From: Lentisphaeria bacterium
GTDB taxonomy: Bacteria; Verrucomicrobiota; Lentisphaeria; Oligosphaerales; Oligosphaeraceae
Direction of reading: 5' to 3'
Assembly: GCA_028699735.1 (NCBI GenBank)
Contig: JAQVUB010000165.1
Coordinates: 1 to 6,250, forward strand
Length of the DNA: 6,250 nucleotides
Part shown: piece by piece, positions 5,769 through 6,250 of the stretch
How the letters are laid out: each line of letters starts with the position of its first letter
Position numbering within the stretch: the first letter of the stretch is position 1
Notes under the pieces: generated by a model
Told to the model about the DNA's origin: nothing
Database searches by the model: none
Seen by the model: only the letters and a program-made list of their open reading frames with translations
Made by a program: the position numbers and the translations under genes

Positions 5769-5797
5769 ATTATAATTCACGTTTCACATCTTTTCAA
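5769..5797 (-). promoter_or_regulatory. Strong sigma70-type promoter of the regulator-glycosidase operon
   Basis: On the minus strand TTGAAA (5797-5792), a 17-bp spacer and TATAAT (5774-5769) form a near-consensus promoter. The -10 box is perfect and the -35 box has one mismatch after TTGA(C). Initiation would fall near 5762, leaving a leader of about 37 nt before the regulator ATG at 5725. No other obvious promoter was seen before the tightly packed downstream genes, so it probably drives the whole operon. Confidence 0.7.
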
Positions 5798-6069
5798 TCT
5801 GGCGGTAAAAAAAAATGCCAATGATAAGATCGTGAGGAATAACTGCGTCAGTGTAACAGTGTGACTGATTTTTTTGAACAACGAAAAGACACAAAATGAC
5901 ACAAAAAAAATCATGGAATAACGACGCATCTTTGCAGTCAAAGGCTCTCCCTGCCTCCTGCACCCTGCGGTTTTTTTGGGGAGGCGATACCAAAACTGGT
6001 GTTATGCAGTATATTATTTGTTTATACTTTTGAAAATGTATTTTGGTCAGGTAATTTTCAGGCAGAAGC

Positions 6070-6250
6070 ATGAGTGACGGCAAACCCGTTCGCACATATT
6101 TTTTAGGTTCAGGCCGGCTGGGGATTCCGGTTGTGGATGCCCTGTTGCAGGATTCCCGGATTTCTCTGCTGGGGATTGGCTCGCAGTGTGACAAGCCATA
6201 CGGGCGCCGGAAAATCATCACCCCGACGCAATTTTGTCAGCACGTGTTGA
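6070..6250 (+). CDS. fmt: Methionyl-tRNA formyltransferase, N-terminal part (runs off window)
   Basis: ATG at 6070 opens a frame of 60 codons with no stop before the window ends. The start MSDGKPVRTYFLGSGRLGIP corresponds to the first strand and glycine-rich turn of the Fmt formyltransferase fold. It is followed by VVDALLQD, a GIGSQCDKPYGRR stretch equivalent to the family's QPDKPAGRG motif, and ITPTQFCQH matching the following LTP...V segment. Fmt transfers formyl from 10-formyltetrahydrofolate to initiator Met-tRNA in the cytoplasm; full-length proteins are about 310 residues. The catalytic Asn-His-Asp region lies beyond the window. The RBS is weak (AGG about 8 nt before the ATG). It is divergent from the sugar operon and not expected to be functionally linked to it. 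Another member of the formyltransferase superfamily is possible. Confidence 0.75.
   Translation, partial: MSDGKPVRTYFLGSGRLGIPVVDALLQDSRISLLGIGSQCDKPYGRRKIITPTQFCQHVL

Larger units (their letters stand above)
5726..6069. other. 344-bp divergent intergenic region
   Basis: This AT-rich region lies between the leftward operon and the rightward formyltransferase gene. Its left end contains the operon promoter and candidate operator. The middle has a short stem, TCAGT/ACTGA (5848-5852 with 5864-5868), followed by seven T on the plus strand. It also has a 9-bp direct repeat GACACAAAA (5888-5896 and 5898-5906) with an exact 10-bp period, and an inverted A/T pair (5867-5876 and about 5901-5911). Further right, GCCTCC (5953-5958) and GGAGGC (5980-5985) are inverted around a T7 run. 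Upstream of the formyltransferase a possible -10 (TATACT, 6023-6028) is visible without a good -35. No gene is supported here; the long minus-strand frame across it looks like a shadow. Confidence 0.55.

Noticed and set aside
5784..6221. 145-codon minus-strand ORF overlapping the intergenic region and fmt
   Set aside because: It is antisense to the well-matched formyltransferase start, crosses A/T homopolymers and the operon -35 region, and shows no recognisable domain.

Overview
The window is bacterial. It holds one compact leftward (minus-strand) sugar-catabolism operon, flanked by two gene ends that run off the window. From promoter to 3' end the operon reads: LacI-family regulator (5725 to 4715), GH2 beta-mannosidase-like glycoside hydrolase (4718 to 2277), class II ketose-bisphosphate aldolase (2272 to 1421), D-lyxose/D-mannose ketol-isomerase (1424 to 744). 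The junctions are ATGA overlap, 4-nt gap, ATGA overlap, so the genes look co-transcribed and translationally coupled. A well-formed sigma70-type promoter (TTGAAA, 17 bp, TATAAT) lies just upstream of the regulator with an imperfect CG-centred dyad at the expected start site, which suggests autoregulation of the whole unit.

The proposed logic (inference from families) is that the cytoplasmic GH2 enzyme releases mannose from imported beta-mannosides, the isomerase converts mannose to fructose, and after phosphorylation the aldolase splits the ketose phosphate into trioses. No kinase and no transporter is present in the window, so those steps must be encoded elsewhere.

Directly after the isomerase is the most unusual item: a perfectly placed ribosome binding site and a 17-codon ORF (698 to 645) reading MQTKRNSFTLIELLVVT then stop. 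This is the type IV pilin/pseudopilin N-terminus, cut off inside its hydrophobic helix. In-frame hydrophobic codons continue beyond the stop, so it looks like a decayed pseudopilin gene. Left of it lies about 600 bp without a convincing intact gene. This stretch carries a 53-bp REP-like element made of nested palindromes (394-446), a 34-bp dyad (189-222), an A7GCT7 palindrome, and the promoter, inverted repeat and start of another leftward gene that leaves the window at base 1.

Right of the operon, a 344-bp AT-rich intergenic region separates the regulator from a divergent rightward gene beginning at 6070, whose first 60 codons look like methionyl-tRNA formyltransferase (fmt).

An abundant FTLIELLVV-type pseudopilin family, LacI-regulated glycosidase operons, REP-like palindromes and moderate GC together suggest a member of the PVC group, perhaps Lentisphaerota (Victivallis-like). 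This is a recollection-based inference of moderate to low confidence. No RNA genes, CRISPR array, transposase or phage gene was seen.
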